64,000 nt of DNA from Streptomyces sp. NBC_01267 (GCF_036241575.1 NZ_CP108455.1:5868501-5932500); one strand, 5' to 3'; positions 37,101 to 46,888 are shown, counted from the stretch's first letter. Notes: generated by a model from the letters alone, not told the origin. Numbers and translations: made by a program.

Positions 37101-37723
37101 CGGCTCCCGCCCGCCGCGCCGCCGCCCTCGTCCACGAGTACGTCGACCGCCACCCGGCGGGAGCCGTGCACGCCGCGGCGTTCGTCGACCGCCGCCTGGA
37201 GGATGGCCCGGCGGCCCGTTCCCTTCTCTTCCCGCTGGTCACCGGACTGCTGCGCGGGCATCCCCGCCAGGTGCGCGTCGCCCTGGCGCCGGTGCTCGCC
37301 GCGCCCGGCGGCCGGGGCTCGCGCGCCATGCGGGCCGAGCTGCTCGACGTACTCCTGGAGTACGAACGGTACGAGGCCAGGGACGGCCTGGAGGTACTGG
37401 AGGCACTGCTGCGGGCGGCGGCGCTCGGCTCGGACCGCCGCACCGACCCCAGGACCCGTGACCTGGTACGCCGCACCGGTCTGCTGCTGGTCCGGACGCC
37501 CGAGGGGGCGGCCTGCTTCGACCGGCACCTGGTCGAACTGGCCGGGGAGGTGCCGGGCTTCGCCGGGCAGCTCGCCGACTGGCTGGCCCTGGCACCGCAG
37601 GAGTGGGCGCTGCTGGTCGGACCGAGTACCCGGCACATGGTTCAGAAGCTGGCAGCGCCCATGCCGATGCAAGCCGCACGCGCCGGACATGGCAGTCTTA
37701 GACCTGTTGTACCTACAGAGTAG
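34151..37723 (+). CDS. Trypsin-like-fold / P-loop NTPase (STAND-like) multidomain protein
   Basis: The protein has 1190 residues. Residues about 1-210 look like a chymotrypsin-fold protease: GTGFVADDRGTVVTSHEAV with His36, LPDLGLALVR with Asp67, then GGSAAGGPVVD. In that last motif Ala149 takes the place of the serine of GxSGGP, so activity is doubtful. From about 250 an NTPase domain begins with GAPGTGRTT (Arg for the Walker A Lys) and LLVLLDSPEE as Walker B, then MVVACRPEYW. The last 600 residues are Leu/Ala/Arg-rich helices like HEAT-type repeats. The order protease-like, NTPase, helical array resembles STAND sensor proteins. It sits alone between truB and ribF. Function unknown; cytoplasmic. 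Confidence 0.8.
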   Translation: MGSGDRETLVRICDPAGRPRGTGFVADDRGTVVTSHEAVDGLTGAVLHGAPGLTCRAESDDITALPDLGLALVRTDGLDVPPLPISARDRIETGTYVRVAALGWREARVLGESPATYTTGGSTHLLGAAVELAIGTQGSDALRQGGSAAGGPVVDASTGAVLGVLGTALRGTYPAAGLAVPLRGAALAPLLRRNAATVPGYGKDLNLAGVLELTATSLGLSAEADLCRDPVERADIVSELAAFPDGGAPVLGLVGAPGTGRTTELTALAARRARGAQPAPTLWLRGADLRAEDTSVADAMARTVRQAGRIVGTDGMDGATPERIAALADAAGQPLLVLLDSPEEMPPRLARALPEWTAGTAGWLRGHRARMVVACRPEYWEQAVALQGPGSGCVRIGDLPPREAERARLGYGIPEGMLTARDAGHPLTLRMLAEVRAALPGGVDGRPTREDVFAAYLDLMCLRIAVRIAATERPAPRGTAVRRLAATVSGQVHEAARRCLGPGQGELDRTSFEELFPWRTGWASAVLTERLLVPAGSGYRFAHGELADWVQGEHLDVDAALYALVHRRHEETPGGPATRLPSRPGAESGGTPAPGTEVRERPLTVPRHRIGPVVQALLLLGRREGAHELGRRLRELIEELDRLQDASAAGAPVGPRVPRPGRGPEAAEPPAPLGDAEWWAAHLLGDVLLGVPDCRPYIGVLRLLADRITLLSVRSGGPRHIGGFRVFDSAFWERLRLGEGGRLDLLRRLVPADGAPGGQGGDRYLDAAARRLAAEPRSVQPLLCRWFSDERPLPSEAHAELRPTVAGAAQALLYTRRALAVDDLAEALVATAHPRADELLVALAEDEPAALCRAVDRWAHDDRPERRAAAADFGVRAAVHARTGPDRELLRYAALALLARPADSALHGAALALLVRDPHTRTRHLPCALALFAAEPSSPLLVAALAEALPTHPEPVFAAFEAALRRRPRDAAEILGALAGISTPAPARRAAALVHEYVDRHPAGAVHAAAFVDRRLEDGPAARSLLFPLVTGLLRGHPRQVRVALAPVLAAPGGRGSRAMRAELLDVLLEYERYEARDGLEVLEALLRAAALGSDRRTDPRTRDLVRRTGLLLVRTPEGAACFDRHLVELAGEVPGFAGQLADWLALAPQEWALLVGPSTRHMVQKLAAPMPMQAARAGHGSLRPVVPTE

Positions 37724-37760
37724 TGATCACGTACACGGGTTCGGGCGAGGAGCGGTCTCA

Positions 37761-38714
37761 GTGCAGCGCTGGCGTGGCTTGGAGGACATCCCCCAGGACT
37801 GGGGGCGCAGCGTCGTCACCATCGGCTCGTACGACGGCGTGCACCGCGGGCACCAGCTCATCATCGGGCGGGCCGTGCGGCGGGCCCGGGAACTGGGCGT
37901 GCCGTCGGTCGTCGTCACCTTCGACCCGCACCCCAGCGAAGTCGTCCGCCCCGGCAGCCATCCGCCGCTGCTCGCCCCGCACCACCGGCGGGCCGAACTG
38001 ATGGCGGAACTGGGCGTGGACGCACAGCTGATCCTCCCCTTCACCAGCGAATTCTCGAAGCTGTCGCCCGCCGACTTCATCGTGAAGGTGCTGGTCGACA
38101 AGTTGCACGCGCTGGCGGTCATCGAGGGCCCCAATTTCCGCTTCGGCCACAAGGCCGCCGGGAACGTCGGCTTCCTCGCCGAGCTGGGCGGGACGTACGA
38201 CTACGAGGTCGACGTCGTGGACCTCTCGGTGAGCGGCGAGGCGGGCGGCGGCGAGCCGTTCTCCTCGACCCTGACCCGCCGCCTCGTCGCCGAGGGCGAC
38301 ATGACGGGCGCCGCCGAGATCCTCGGCCGTCCGCACCGCGTCGAGGGCGTGGTGGTGCGGGGCGCGCAGCGCGGCCGGGAGCTCGGCTTCCCCACGGCGA
38401 ACGTGGAGACGCTGCCGCACACCGCGATCCCGGTCGACGGGGTGTACGCGGGCTGGCTCACCGCGGACGGCGAGCGGATGCCCGCGGCGATCTCGGTCGG
38501 CAGCAACCCGCAGTTCGACGGCACGGAGCGCACGGTCGAGGCGTACGCGATCGACCGCGTCGGCCTCGACCTGTACGGGATGCATGTCGCCGTCGACTTC
38601 CTCGCGTACGTACGCGGCATGGAGAAGTTCGAGTCGATCGACGCGCTGCTGGTGGCCATGGCGGACGACGTGAAGCGTTGCACCGCCCTGATCGAGGCGT
38701 ACGAGGCGCGCTGA
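37761..38714 (+). CDS. ribF: Bifunctional riboflavin kinase / FAD synthetase
   Basis: The enzyme of 317 residues makes FMN from riboflavin and then FAD. The N-terminal nucleotidyltransferase has IGSYDGVHRGHQ and VTFDPHP. The C-terminal kinase has GRELGFPTANVE and AISVGSNPQFDG. I start it at GTG 37761, which follows GAGGAG by 9 bases; the frame is open far upstream but overlaps the preceding gene. A promoter may lie in the end of that gene. No FMN riboswitch is evident in the 37-base gap. Confidence 0.94.
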   Translation: MQRWRGLEDIPQDWGRSVVTIGSYDGVHRGHQLIIGRAVRRARELGVPSVVVTFDPHPSEVVRPGSHPPLLAPHHRRAELMAELGVDAQLILPFTSEFSKLSPADFIVKVLVDKLHALAVIEGPNFRFGHKAAGNVGFLAELGGTYDYEVDVVDLSVSGEAGGGEPFSSTLTRRLVAEGDMTGAAEILGRPHRVEGVVVRGAQRGRELGFPTANVETLPHTAIPVDGVYAGWLTADGERMPAAISVGSNPQFDGTERTVEAYAIDRVGLDLYGMHVAVDFLAYVRGMEKFESIDALLVAMADDVKRCTALIEAYEAR

Positions 38715-38771
38715 CCGGGCCTGTCCGGCCGTGGGCAGAGGGGTGTGGGCCGAGAGGCGTGGGCTCAGCGC

Positions 38772-39734
38772 TCAGGCCTGCGCGGCCACCAGCATGTCCC
38801 CGGCGGTCGTGCGGTAGTAGAGCACCGACCGTCCGGCCCGCCGTCTGAGCACCAGCCCGGCGTCCAGCAGCACTTTCAGATGGCGCCCCACGGACCCCAG
38901 CCCCTGCCCGGACAGCGCCACCAGCTGGGTCGTGCTCTTCGGCGCGTCGAGCAGCACGAGGACCCCCGCCCGGCCGGTGCCCAGCAGCCTGCCGAGCGCG
39001 CCGGGATCCGCCCTCCGGTCGGGCTCCGCCAGCTGGCCCACGCACGGGTAGGCCGCGGAGAACCGGTGCGGCTTGTCCCAGGAGACCCAGCCGGTGCGTC
39101 CGCTCGCCGGGACGAAGAGCAGCTGCGCGCCCGAGACCTCCAGCGGCGGATTGACGTAGTGGTTGATCTGCAGCCTGCCCTCGCCCAGCCAGCGCATCCC
39201 CGGCCGGATGCCCTCCAGCGCTGCGGCCCAGCCGCCCGTGGTCAGCAGCCGGGTGCGCGCCAGGATGTCGGCCTCGAAGAGACGCTTGCGCCGCGGCCAG
39301 TACGGGAGCACCGTCCGGGTCCACACCCACTCCAGGAGGTCGGCCGCGCGCTCCGGCAGATCGTTCCGGTACAGCGCGGCGGGCAGCTGGCCGCCCACCC
39401 CCATGGCCAGGTCGTAGCGGGCCTCGGACGGTGCGGTGGCGCGGATCACCGCCAGTTCGTCGTGGAATTCCGCGCCGTCGGGCGGCGGCGCGGGCACCAG
39501 GAAGTCCGCGATCCAGTGCGGACGCAGGGCCGTCCGCACCAGGAGCCGGGTGACCGGATCCGCCTCCAGCAGCTCCTGGTAGGCGGGCCGGTGCGCGGCC
39601 AGCCAGTGCTGCTCGCCGGGGTGCGCGGCCAGCCCGGAGTCCAGCGTGACCAGACAGGCGAAAGCCTCCGTGAGCTGTGAGATCACGAACCGGCTGCGCG
39701 CCAGTGTGTCCGCGTCGAGCACCCACAGCCCCAT
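38772..39734 (-). CDS. ArsR-type winged-helix regulator with large N-terminal domain
   Basis: The protein has 320 residues. The C-terminal 70 residues are an ArsR-like winged helix (TGRAGVLVLLDAPKSTTQLV, then SVGRHLKVLLDAGLVLRRRAG). The first 240 residues (around EFHDELAVIRATAPSEARYD and LPYWPRRKRLFEADILAR) form a longer domain typical of Streptomyces regulators of this kind. No metal-binding Cys pair is seen in the helix region, so metal sensing is not indicated. It faces away from the MFS gene, with a palindrome overlapping its own start codon, which suggests autoregulation and control of the exporter. Confidence 0.85.
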   Translation of the reverse strand: MGLWVLDADTLARSRFVISQLTEAFACLVTLDSGLAAHPGEQHWLAAHRPAYQELLEADPVTRLLVRTALRPHWIADFLVPAPPPDGAEFHDELAVIRATAPSEARYDLAMGVGGQLPAALYRNDLPERAADLLEWVWTRTVLPYWPRRKRLFEADILARTRLLTTGGWAAALEGIRPGMRWLGEGRLQINHYVNPPLEVSGAQLLFVPASGRTGWVSWDKPHRFSAAYPCVGQLAEPDRRADPGALGRLLGTGRAGVLVLLDAPKSTTQLVALSGQGLGSVGRHLKVLLDAGLVLRRRAGRSVLYYRTTAGDMLVAAQA

Positions 39735-39756
39735 GTTTCGCCTCCCCGCGAAACAT
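39733..39756. promoter_or_regulatory. Palindromic operator between the ArsR-type regulator and the MFS gene
   Basis: Perfect 9-bp arms ATGTTTCGC and GCGAAACAT are separated by 6 bases. It covers the regulator's start codon and the GGGGAGG ribosome site, and lies just before the MFS gene. Regulator binding would block both. Confidence 0.75.
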
Positions 39757-39793
39757 TATCCGCGCAGGGAGGCGCCTGTTCAGAATCCAGCGC

Positions 39794-40996
39794 ATGCGCA
39801 CCTACCGACACCTGTTCAGGGCACCGGAGTTCACCCCGCTCTTCACCGCCGTCTCGCTCTTCGTCGCGGCGTCGACCGTCAGCGGGATCGCACTGGCCTC
39901 GCTGGTCTACTCGGCGACCCGTTCGCCGCTGCTCTCCGCGCTGAGCATGTTCGGCGGCTCCTTCGCGCAGGTGGTCGGCGCCGTCGCACTGCTCTCCGCG
40001 GCCGACCGGCTGCCGCCCAGGGCGGCGATGACCGGCCTGGCGCTGACCGCCGGCGCCGGCACCGCCGTGCTCGCCGTTCCGGAACTGCCGATCCAGGGCA
40101 CCTTCGTGGTCCTGTTCGGCCTCGGCCTGGCCGGCTCGGTGGGCGGCGGGGTGCGCTACGGGCTGCTCGCCGAGATCCTCCCCAAGGAGGCGTACGTACT
40201 GGGGCGTTCGGCCCTGAACATGTCGGTGGGGATCATGCAGATCGCCGGGTTCGCGGTCGGCGGAGCGCTCGTCACGGCCCTGTCGCCGCGCGGCACGCTG
40301 CTGGTCGCCGCCGCACTCGATCTGCTCGGGGCCCTCGTCGCGCTCATCGGACTGCGGACCCGCGCGGCCCGCTCGGCGGGCAACCCCGGCAGGGGCCCGG
40401 TCCGGGAGACCTGGCGGGTCAACACCGTGCTCTGGTCGTCCGCGCCGCGCCGGTACGTCTATCTCGCCCTGTGGGTGCCCAACGGTCTGATCGTCGGCTG
40501 CGAGGCGGTCTTCGTGCCGTACTCGCCCCGGCACGCGGGGCTGCTGCTCGCGGTGGCGGCGTTCGGGATGCTGGCCGGGGACGTGACGGTCGGCCGGATC
40601 GTGCCACCGGGGTGGCGGGCCCGGCTCGCCACCCCGCTGCGCCTGTTGCTCGCCGCGCCCTACCTGGTCTTCGCGCTCCGTCCCGCCCTGTGGGTCGCGG
40701 TGGCCGCCGTCGTACTGGCCTCCGTCGGCTACTCCGCGAGCCTGGTGCTGATGGAACGCCTGGTGGAGCTGGTCCCGGACGACGTGCAGGGCCAGGCCCT
40801 GGGCCTGCACACCGCGGGGATGCTCACGCTCCAGGGCGTCGGGGCGGCGCTGGCGGGCGCCCTGGCCCAGCACACGTCGGCCGCGACGGCGATGACGGTG
40901 ATGGCCCTCGCCTCCGTCGTGGTCTCCCTCGCGCTGACGCCCGGACTGCGCGTCCGGGGCGCCGGGCCCGTGACACCGGTGGGAACGGCTCCCTGA
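39794..40996 (+). CDS. MFS transporter
   Basis: This integral membrane protein of 400 residues is probably an exporter. About ten to twelve hydrophobic helices are spread over the length. The DRLPPR-type loop in the middle of the N-terminal half and the second half starting with RRYVYLALWVPNG fit the family. I chose ATG 39794, 60 bases from the regulator start. Control by the divergent regulator through the palindrome is likely. The substrate is unknown; an antibiotic or metabolite efflux role is a guess. Confidence 0.85.
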   Translation: MRTYRHLFRAPEFTPLFTAVSLFVAASTVSGIALASLVYSATRSPLLSALSMFGGSFAQVVGAVALLSAADRLPPRAAMTGLALTAGAGTAVLAVPELPIQGTFVVLFGLGLAGSVGGGVRYGLLAEILPKEAYVLGRSALNMSVGIMQIAGFAVGGALVTALSPRGTLLVAAALDLLGALVALIGLRTRAARSAGNPGRGPVRETWRVNTVLWSSAPRRYVYLALWVPNGLIVGCEAVFVPYSPRHAGLLLAVAAFGMLAGDVTVGRIVPPGWRARLATPLRLLLAAPYLVFALRPALWVAVAAVVLASVGYSASLVLMERLVELVPDDVQGQALGLHTAGMLTLQGVGAALAGALAQHTSAATAMTVMALASVVVSLALTPGLRVRGAGPVTPVGTAP

Positions 40997-41029
40997 CGCG
41001 CCGCTCCCACTCCACCGGCCGGACAGGTC

Positions 41030-42030
<1,001 letters not shown>

Positions 42031-42034
<4 letters not shown>

Positions 42035-43041
42035 GACGTACTCCTTGCTTCCTCGGTGCCGTGCTGCGCGGGCGTACCGGCCCCGGGCTCCACGAGCAGA
42101 CAGGCCGCCTGCCGGCCCGGGCCCGCGTCCCGCAGCGCCTGGTCCCGGGTCGCGCACGCGTCCACGGCCACCGTGCAGCGCGGGTGGAACGTACAGCCCG
42201 CGGGCAGCGAAGCCGGGTCCGGCGGATCCCCCGGCAGGCCGCGCGGAGCCCGCCGGGAAGCCGGGTCGCCGATCCGCGGGAACGCGCCGGACAGCGCCCG
42301 GCTGTACGGATGCGCGGCGGCGGTGAAGACCTCCTGGGCAGGGCCCTCCTCGACGACCCGGCCCGCGTACATCACGGCCAGCCGGTCGCAGGTGTCGGCG
42401 AGCACCGCCAGGTCATGGCTGATCATCAGCAGGCTGATGTCCTGGTCCGCCACCAACTGCTCGATCAGCCGCAGGATCTGGGCCTGGATCATCACGTCGA
42501 GCGCGGTGGTCGGCTCATCGGCGACGATCACCTGGGGACCGCAGGCCAGCGCCATCGCGATCATCACGCGCTGCCGCTGCCCGCCGGAGAGCTCGTGCGG
42601 GTAGGCGTTCGCCCGGCCCGCGGGCAGACCGACCTGCTCCAGCAGCTCGCAGGCACGCTTGCGAGCGGCGGCCGGGGACGCCTGGTGGTGGACGAGCAGC
42701 GGCTCGGCTATCTGGTCGCCGATCCGGTGCACCGCGTTGAGGGAGTGCATCGCGCCCTGGAAGACGATCGAAGCACCCGCCCACCGCACGGCCCGCAGCC
42801 GGCCCCACTTCATGGTGAGGACGTCCTCGCCGTCGAGCAGGATCTCGCCGCTCAGCGTGGCCGACGCGGGCAGCAGCCGGAGCAGGGCCAGCGCCAGCGT
42901 CGACTTCCCGCACCCCGACTCACCGGCGATCCCGAGCTTCTGCCCGGAACCCACGGTCAGGTCCACCCCGCGTACGGCAGGGACGGCGGCGGCCCCCGAC
43001 CCGTAGGTCACCCGGAGGTCCTTGATTTCGAGGAGGCTCAA
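42031..43041 (-). CDS. Oligopeptide ABC transporter, ATP-binding subunit (OppD/DppD-like)
   Basis: The protein has 336 residues with Walker A GESGCGKST, signature ELSGGQRQRV, Walker B QVIVADEPTTALD and the Cys motif CTFHPRC. The start is a TTG at 43041 that overlaps the permease stop (TTGA). The frame runs further upstream but only inside the permease gene in another frame. It pairs with the OppF-like subunit. Confidence 0.9.
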
Positions 43042-43943
43042 CGGGCCACCCCCAGCTTCGGGTTGAGCACGGCCTCGACGGCACGGCCGCAGAGGGTGAA
43101 GGAGAGCGCGACGAGCGCGATGGCGATGCCGGGCGGCGCCAGGTACCACCAGTGCCCGGACGAGACCGCGCCGGCCTCGCGGGCGTCCTGGAGCATGCCG
43201 CCCCAGGAGATGACCGTCGGATCGCCGAGGCCGAGGAAGGCCAGCGTCGCTTCGGTGAGGATGGCGCCGGAGATGCCGAGGGTGGTCTGGGCGAGCACCA
43301 GCGGCACGACGTTGGGCAGGACGTGCCGGGACATCACATGCCCGTGACCGCCGCCCAGCGCCCTGGCCCGTTCGATGTAGGGACGCGACTCGACGGCGAT
43401 GGTCTGGGCCCGGACCAGCCGGGCCGTCGTCGGCCAGCTGGTGACACCGATCGCCAGGATCACCGTCCACACGGAGTGGTCGAGCACGGTCGCGAGCACG
43501 ATCGCCAGCACCAGGGTCGGCATCACCAGGAACCAGTCGGTGATCCGCATCAGCACCGTCGCGAACCAGCCGCCGAAGTGCCCGGCGATGATCCCCACCA
43601 GGGTGCCGATCGCCACCGACAGCGCGGCGGCCAGCAGCCCCACGGTCAGCGAGATCCGCGCCCCCCACACCAGCAGACCGAGCAGCGAACGCCCGAACTG
43701 GTCGGTGCCCAGCGGGAATTCACCGCTGGGTGCCTCCAGGGCCGTACCGGGGGCCTTGGTCACGCTCTGGACGTCACTACCGACCAGCAGCGGAGCGGTC
43801 AGGGCGATCAGCGCGATGAGCACCAGCCCCACCAGGCCGACGACACCGGCCCGGTGCGTGCGGTACTGCTGCCAGAAACGGGCCACGGAGTGTCGCCGCC
43901 GGGTCCAGGCCAGCGAGCCCGCGGTCGGATGTGCGGTCGTCAT
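43038..43943 (-). CDS. Oligopeptide ABC transporter permease (OppC/DppC-like)
   Basis: The membrane protein has 301 residues with about six helices. PLGTDQFGRSLLGLLVWGARISL is the usual DppC start of the transport domain, and ERARALGGGHGHVMSRHVLPN is the EAA loop that contacts the ATPase. The ATG overlaps the OppB-like stop (ATGA). Confidence 0.91.
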   Translation of the reverse strand: MTTAHPTAGSLAWTRRRHSVARFWQQYRTHRAGVVGLVGLVLIALIALTAPLLVGSDVQSVTKAPGTALEAPSGEFPLGTDQFGRSLLGLLVWGARISLTVGLLAAALSVAIGTLVGIIAGHFGGWFATVLMRITDWFLVMPTLVLAIVLATVLDHSVWTVILAIGVTSWPTTARLVRAQTIAVESRPYIERARALGGGHGHVMSRHVLPNVVPLVLAQTTLGISGAILTEATLAFLGLGDPTVISWGGMLQDAREAGAVSSGHWWYLAPPGIAIALVALSFTLCGRAVEAVLNPKLGVAR

Positions 43944-45010
43944 CGGCCCACCCTGGGATCGAGCAGCGGATAGAGCAGATCGGCGAGGAGATTCATCAGG
44001 ATCATCGCGCCGGCGAAGACGACGAACAGCCCCTGCACCAACGGCAGATCGGGCACGCTCAGCGCCGAGTAGAAGAGGCCGCCGAGGCCGGGCCAGGAGA
44101 ACACCGTCTCGACCAGGATCGAACCGGCCGCCACATGACCGAAGTTGATGAAGACCATGGTGACGGTGGGCAGCAGCGCGTTCGGCACCGCGTGGCGGCG
44201 GCGTACGAGATCGTCGCGCAGCCCCTTGGCCCGCGCCGTCGTCAGGTAGTCGCTGCCCATCTCGTCGAGCAGCGAGGAACGCATGACCAGCAGCGTCTGG
44301 GCGTATCCGACCGCGACGAGGGTGATGACGGGCAGCACCATGTGGTGCGCCACGTCGGCGACGTAGGCGAACCCGTGCAGACCGCCCGACTCCATCCCGC
44401 CGGTCGGGAACATCCCCGGGATCGGGCCGATGCCCACCGAGAAGACGATGATCAGCAGCAGCCCGAGCCAGAAGGCCGGCACCGACCACAGGGTGAGCGC
44501 CACCCCTGTGCTGATCTTGTCGCCGATCCCGCCGTGGCCCCACGCGGAACGGGTGCCGAGCCAGAGGCCGAGAGCGGAGTAGACCACCACGGCCACCCCG
44601 GTGAGCAGCAGGGTCGCGGGCAGTTTCTGCGCGATCAGCTCGCCGACGGGCGCGTGGAACTGGTACGAGGTGCCCAGGTCGCCGCTGAGCGCCTTGGTGC
44701 AGTACTCGGTGAACTGCTGCCACAGCGGCAGGTCCAGTCCCAACTGCTTGCGCAGCTGGTTGAGTTGGCCCTGGGTGACCGGGTGGCCGTGTGTCATCGT
44801 GCGGACCGGGTCGCCCGGGATGATCCGGAACAGGAAGAAGCTGGTGACCAGCACGGCGAGCAGGGAGACGGCCGCGCCGCCCAGTTTGCCCGCCACGTAC
44901 AGCAGATACGCGGTCGCGTTACGGGTGCGGGGGCCGGACGGCCCGGTCCTGACCGGGACCGGGCCGTCGGCCGCACCCTCCGCGAGCGAAGTGGTGCTTG
45001 CAGCGCTCAT
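43940..45010 (-). CDS. Oligopeptide ABC transporter permease (OppB/DppB-like)
   Basis: The membrane protein has 356 residues with six helices after an N-terminal hydrophilic extension of about 30 residues. FRIIPGDPVRTM and the EAA-type loop TARAKGLRDDLVRRRHAVPN are typical. It starts 3 bases after the stop of the binding-protein gene. Confidence 0.91.
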   Translation of the reverse strand: MSAASTTSLAEGAADGPVPVRTGPSGPRTRNATAYLLYVAGKLGGAAVSLLAVLVTSFFLFRIIPGDPVRTMTHGHPVTQGQLNQLRKQLGLDLPLWQQFTEYCTKALSGDLGTSYQFHAPVGELIAQKLPATLLLTGVAVVVYSALGLWLGTRSAWGHGGIGDKISTGVALTLWSVPAFWLGLLLIIVFSVGIGPIPGMFPTGGMESGGLHGFAYVADVAHHMVLPVITLVAVGYAQTLLVMRSSLLDEMGSDYLTTARAKGLRDDLVRRRHAVPNALLPTVTMVFINFGHVAAGSILVETVFSWPGLGGLFYSALSVPDLPLVQGLFVVFAGAMILMNLLADLLYPLLDPRVGR

Positions 45011-45013
45011 GGG

Positions 45014-46888
45014 TTATTCACGGTCTTCCGCGGTGGAACGGCGGCGCAGGGCGACGAAGCCTCCGAGCCCGATGACGACGACGACGGCGACGATCCCGAT
45101 GACGAGACCGGTCGACGAGCCCGACGACGAGGAGGAGGACCCGTCGCTGCTCGTCGGGACGGCCGACCACCAGCTCCAGTAGCCGTCCTGGCCCCAGATG
45201 TTCCCCGCGGCCGACGGCATCGTCTCGATCGACTTGATCTGGTCGGTGCGGTACGCCTCGACCGCGTTCGGGTACGCCATGACATTCATGTACCCGGTGT
45301 CGTACAGCCGTGACTCCATCTGCTTGACGAGATCGGCTCGCTTGACCGGGTCGTACTCGGCGGCCTGCTCGGCGTACAGCGCGTCGAACTGCTTGTCGCA
45401 GATGAAGTTGTCGGTGGCCCCGGTGCTCTTGGGGGTGCTCGGCAGTGCGGCGCAGGTGTGGATGGAGAGGACGTAGTCCGGGTCGGGGTTGACCGAGTAG
45501 CCGTCGAAGGCCAGGTCGTACTCGCCCGCCAGCCAGGGGTCGGAGACGTTGTCGAGGCAGTCGACCTTGAGGCCGATGCCGAGTTTGCCCCACCACTCCT
45601 GCATGTACTTGCCGATGGCCTTGTCGTTCGGGTCGGTGGCGTGGCACAGCAGCCGGAAGCTGAGCGGCTTGCCGTCCTCGCCGACGCGCTTGCCGTCACC
45701 GTTCTTCTTGTAGCCCGCCTGGTCGAGGAGGCTCGCGGCCCTGGCCGGGTCGTACGCGATCTTCTGGTCGGCGGCGGGCTTCCAGAAGTAGTCGCTGAAA
45801 CGCGGCGGGATGTATCCGGCGCCCTCGACGGCGTGGCCCTGGAAGACCTTGTCGATGATGGTCCTGGTGTCGGTGGCGGCGAACAGCGCCTGGCGCACCC
45901 GCTGGTCGAGCAGCGCCGGGTTGCCGTCGCCGATCTTCTTGCCGTCCTTGGCCTTGGCCCCCGGGTTGGTGGCGAGCGCGTAGAAGCGCCGGCCCGGAGC
46001 GTCGTTGACCTTGATGTTCTTCTCGGTCTTCAGCGCTGCCGTCTGGGCCGGGGTGAGGCCCGAGACGAAGGAGACCTCGCCCTTCTGCAGGGCCGCGACG
46101 GCCGCGTCGTTGTCCTTGTAGTACTTGAAGTCCAGCTCGTCGAACTTCGGGGCGCCGCGCCAGAACTTCTTGTTCGGCTTGAACTTCAGGTACTGGTCGA
46201 CCTTGTAGTCGGTGAGGATGAACGGCCCGTTGCCGACGACCGGGAGCTGCTTGTCGTTGTTGAACTTCGAGAAGTCCCCGACCTTCTCCCAGACATGCTT
46301 CGGCACGATCGGCACATCGAGCGCGGTCATCGTGGCCTGCGGCTTCTTCAGCTGCACGATCAGCGTCCGCGGGTCCGGGGCGGTGACCTTCTTGAAGTTC
46401 GAGGTGAAGCTCCCGTTGGCGGTGGCCGCTGCCTCGTCCGTCATCATCTTGTTGAACGTCCAGGCGGCGTCGTCCGCGGTGGCCTGCTCGCCGTCCGACC
46501 ACGTGGAGTTCTTGCGGATGGTGAAGGTCCAGGTGAGCTTGTCCGCCGACGACTTCCACGCGGTGGCGAGCCCGGGGACGGTGTGGCCGTCCTTGACGTC
46601 GTAGTTGGTCAAGTAGTCGTACATCAGGCGCAGCGCGGTGGTGGAGACCAGGCGCGTGGCGAGGAACGGACTCATGGAGTCGACGCTCTGGTTGACGGCT
46701 ACGGTGAGGACCTTCTTGCCGCCGGACCCGGAACCTGCCTTGGCCTCGGCGGCGTGGGCCTGCTGCGGGACCGGGTTCAGCGGGGTCGCGGCCCCGGCCA
46801 CCAGGGCGAACGCGGTGACACCCGTGGCCAGGAGCAGACGGGAACGGGATCGGTGTCGGGATATGCCGGTCGGAACTCTTCTGTCCAT
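45014..46888 (-). CDS. Oligopeptide ABC transporter substrate-binding protein, anchored by a C-terminal helix
   Basis: The protein has 624 residues and belongs to the family 5 solute-binding proteins. A Sec signal peptide ends near AHA/AEA (about residue 47). There is no lipobox Cys. After the body (TWTFTIRKNSTWSDGEQATADD, VGNGPFIL), a Ser/Gly linker leads to one hydrophobic helix (GLVIGIVAVVVVIGLGGFVAL) and a basic tail. It therefore seems tied to the membrane at the C-terminus instead of by lipid. It leads the ABC operon, with its own promoter upstream. Confidence 0.9.
   Translation of the reverse strand: MDRRVPTGISRHRSRSRLLLATGVTAFALVAGAATPLNPVPQQAHAAEAKAGSGSGGKKVLTVAVNQSVDSMSPFLATRLVSTTALRLMYDYLTNYDVKDGHTVPGLATAWKSSADKLTWTFTIRKNSTWSDGEQATADDAAWTFNKMMTDEAAATANGSFTSNFKKVTAPDPRTLIVQLKKPQATMTALDVPIVPKHVWEKVGDFSKFNNDKQLPVVGNGPFILTDYKVDQYLKFKPNKKFWRGAPKFDELDFKYYKDNDAAVAALQKGEVSFVSGLTPAQTAALKTEKNIKVNDAPGRRFYALATNPGAKAKDGKKIGDGNPALLDQRVRQALFAATDTRTIIDKVFQGHAVEGAGYIPPRFSDYFWKPAADQKIAYDPARAASLLDQAGYKKNGDGKRVGEDGKPLSFRLLCHATDPNDKAIGKYMQEWWGKLGIGLKVDCLDNVSDPWLAGEYDLAFDGYSVNPDPDYVLSIHTCAALPSTPKSTGATDNFICDKQFDALYAEQAAEYDPVKRADLVKQMESRLYDTGYMNVMAYPNAVEAYRTDQIKSIETMPSAAGNIWGQDGYWSWWSAVPTSSDGSSSSSSGSSTGLVIGIVAVVVVIGLGGFVALRRRSTAEDRE

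Noticed and set aside
37724..37760. FMN riboswitch before ribF
   Set aside because: The gap is only 37 bases and has none of the conserved RFN-element sequence.
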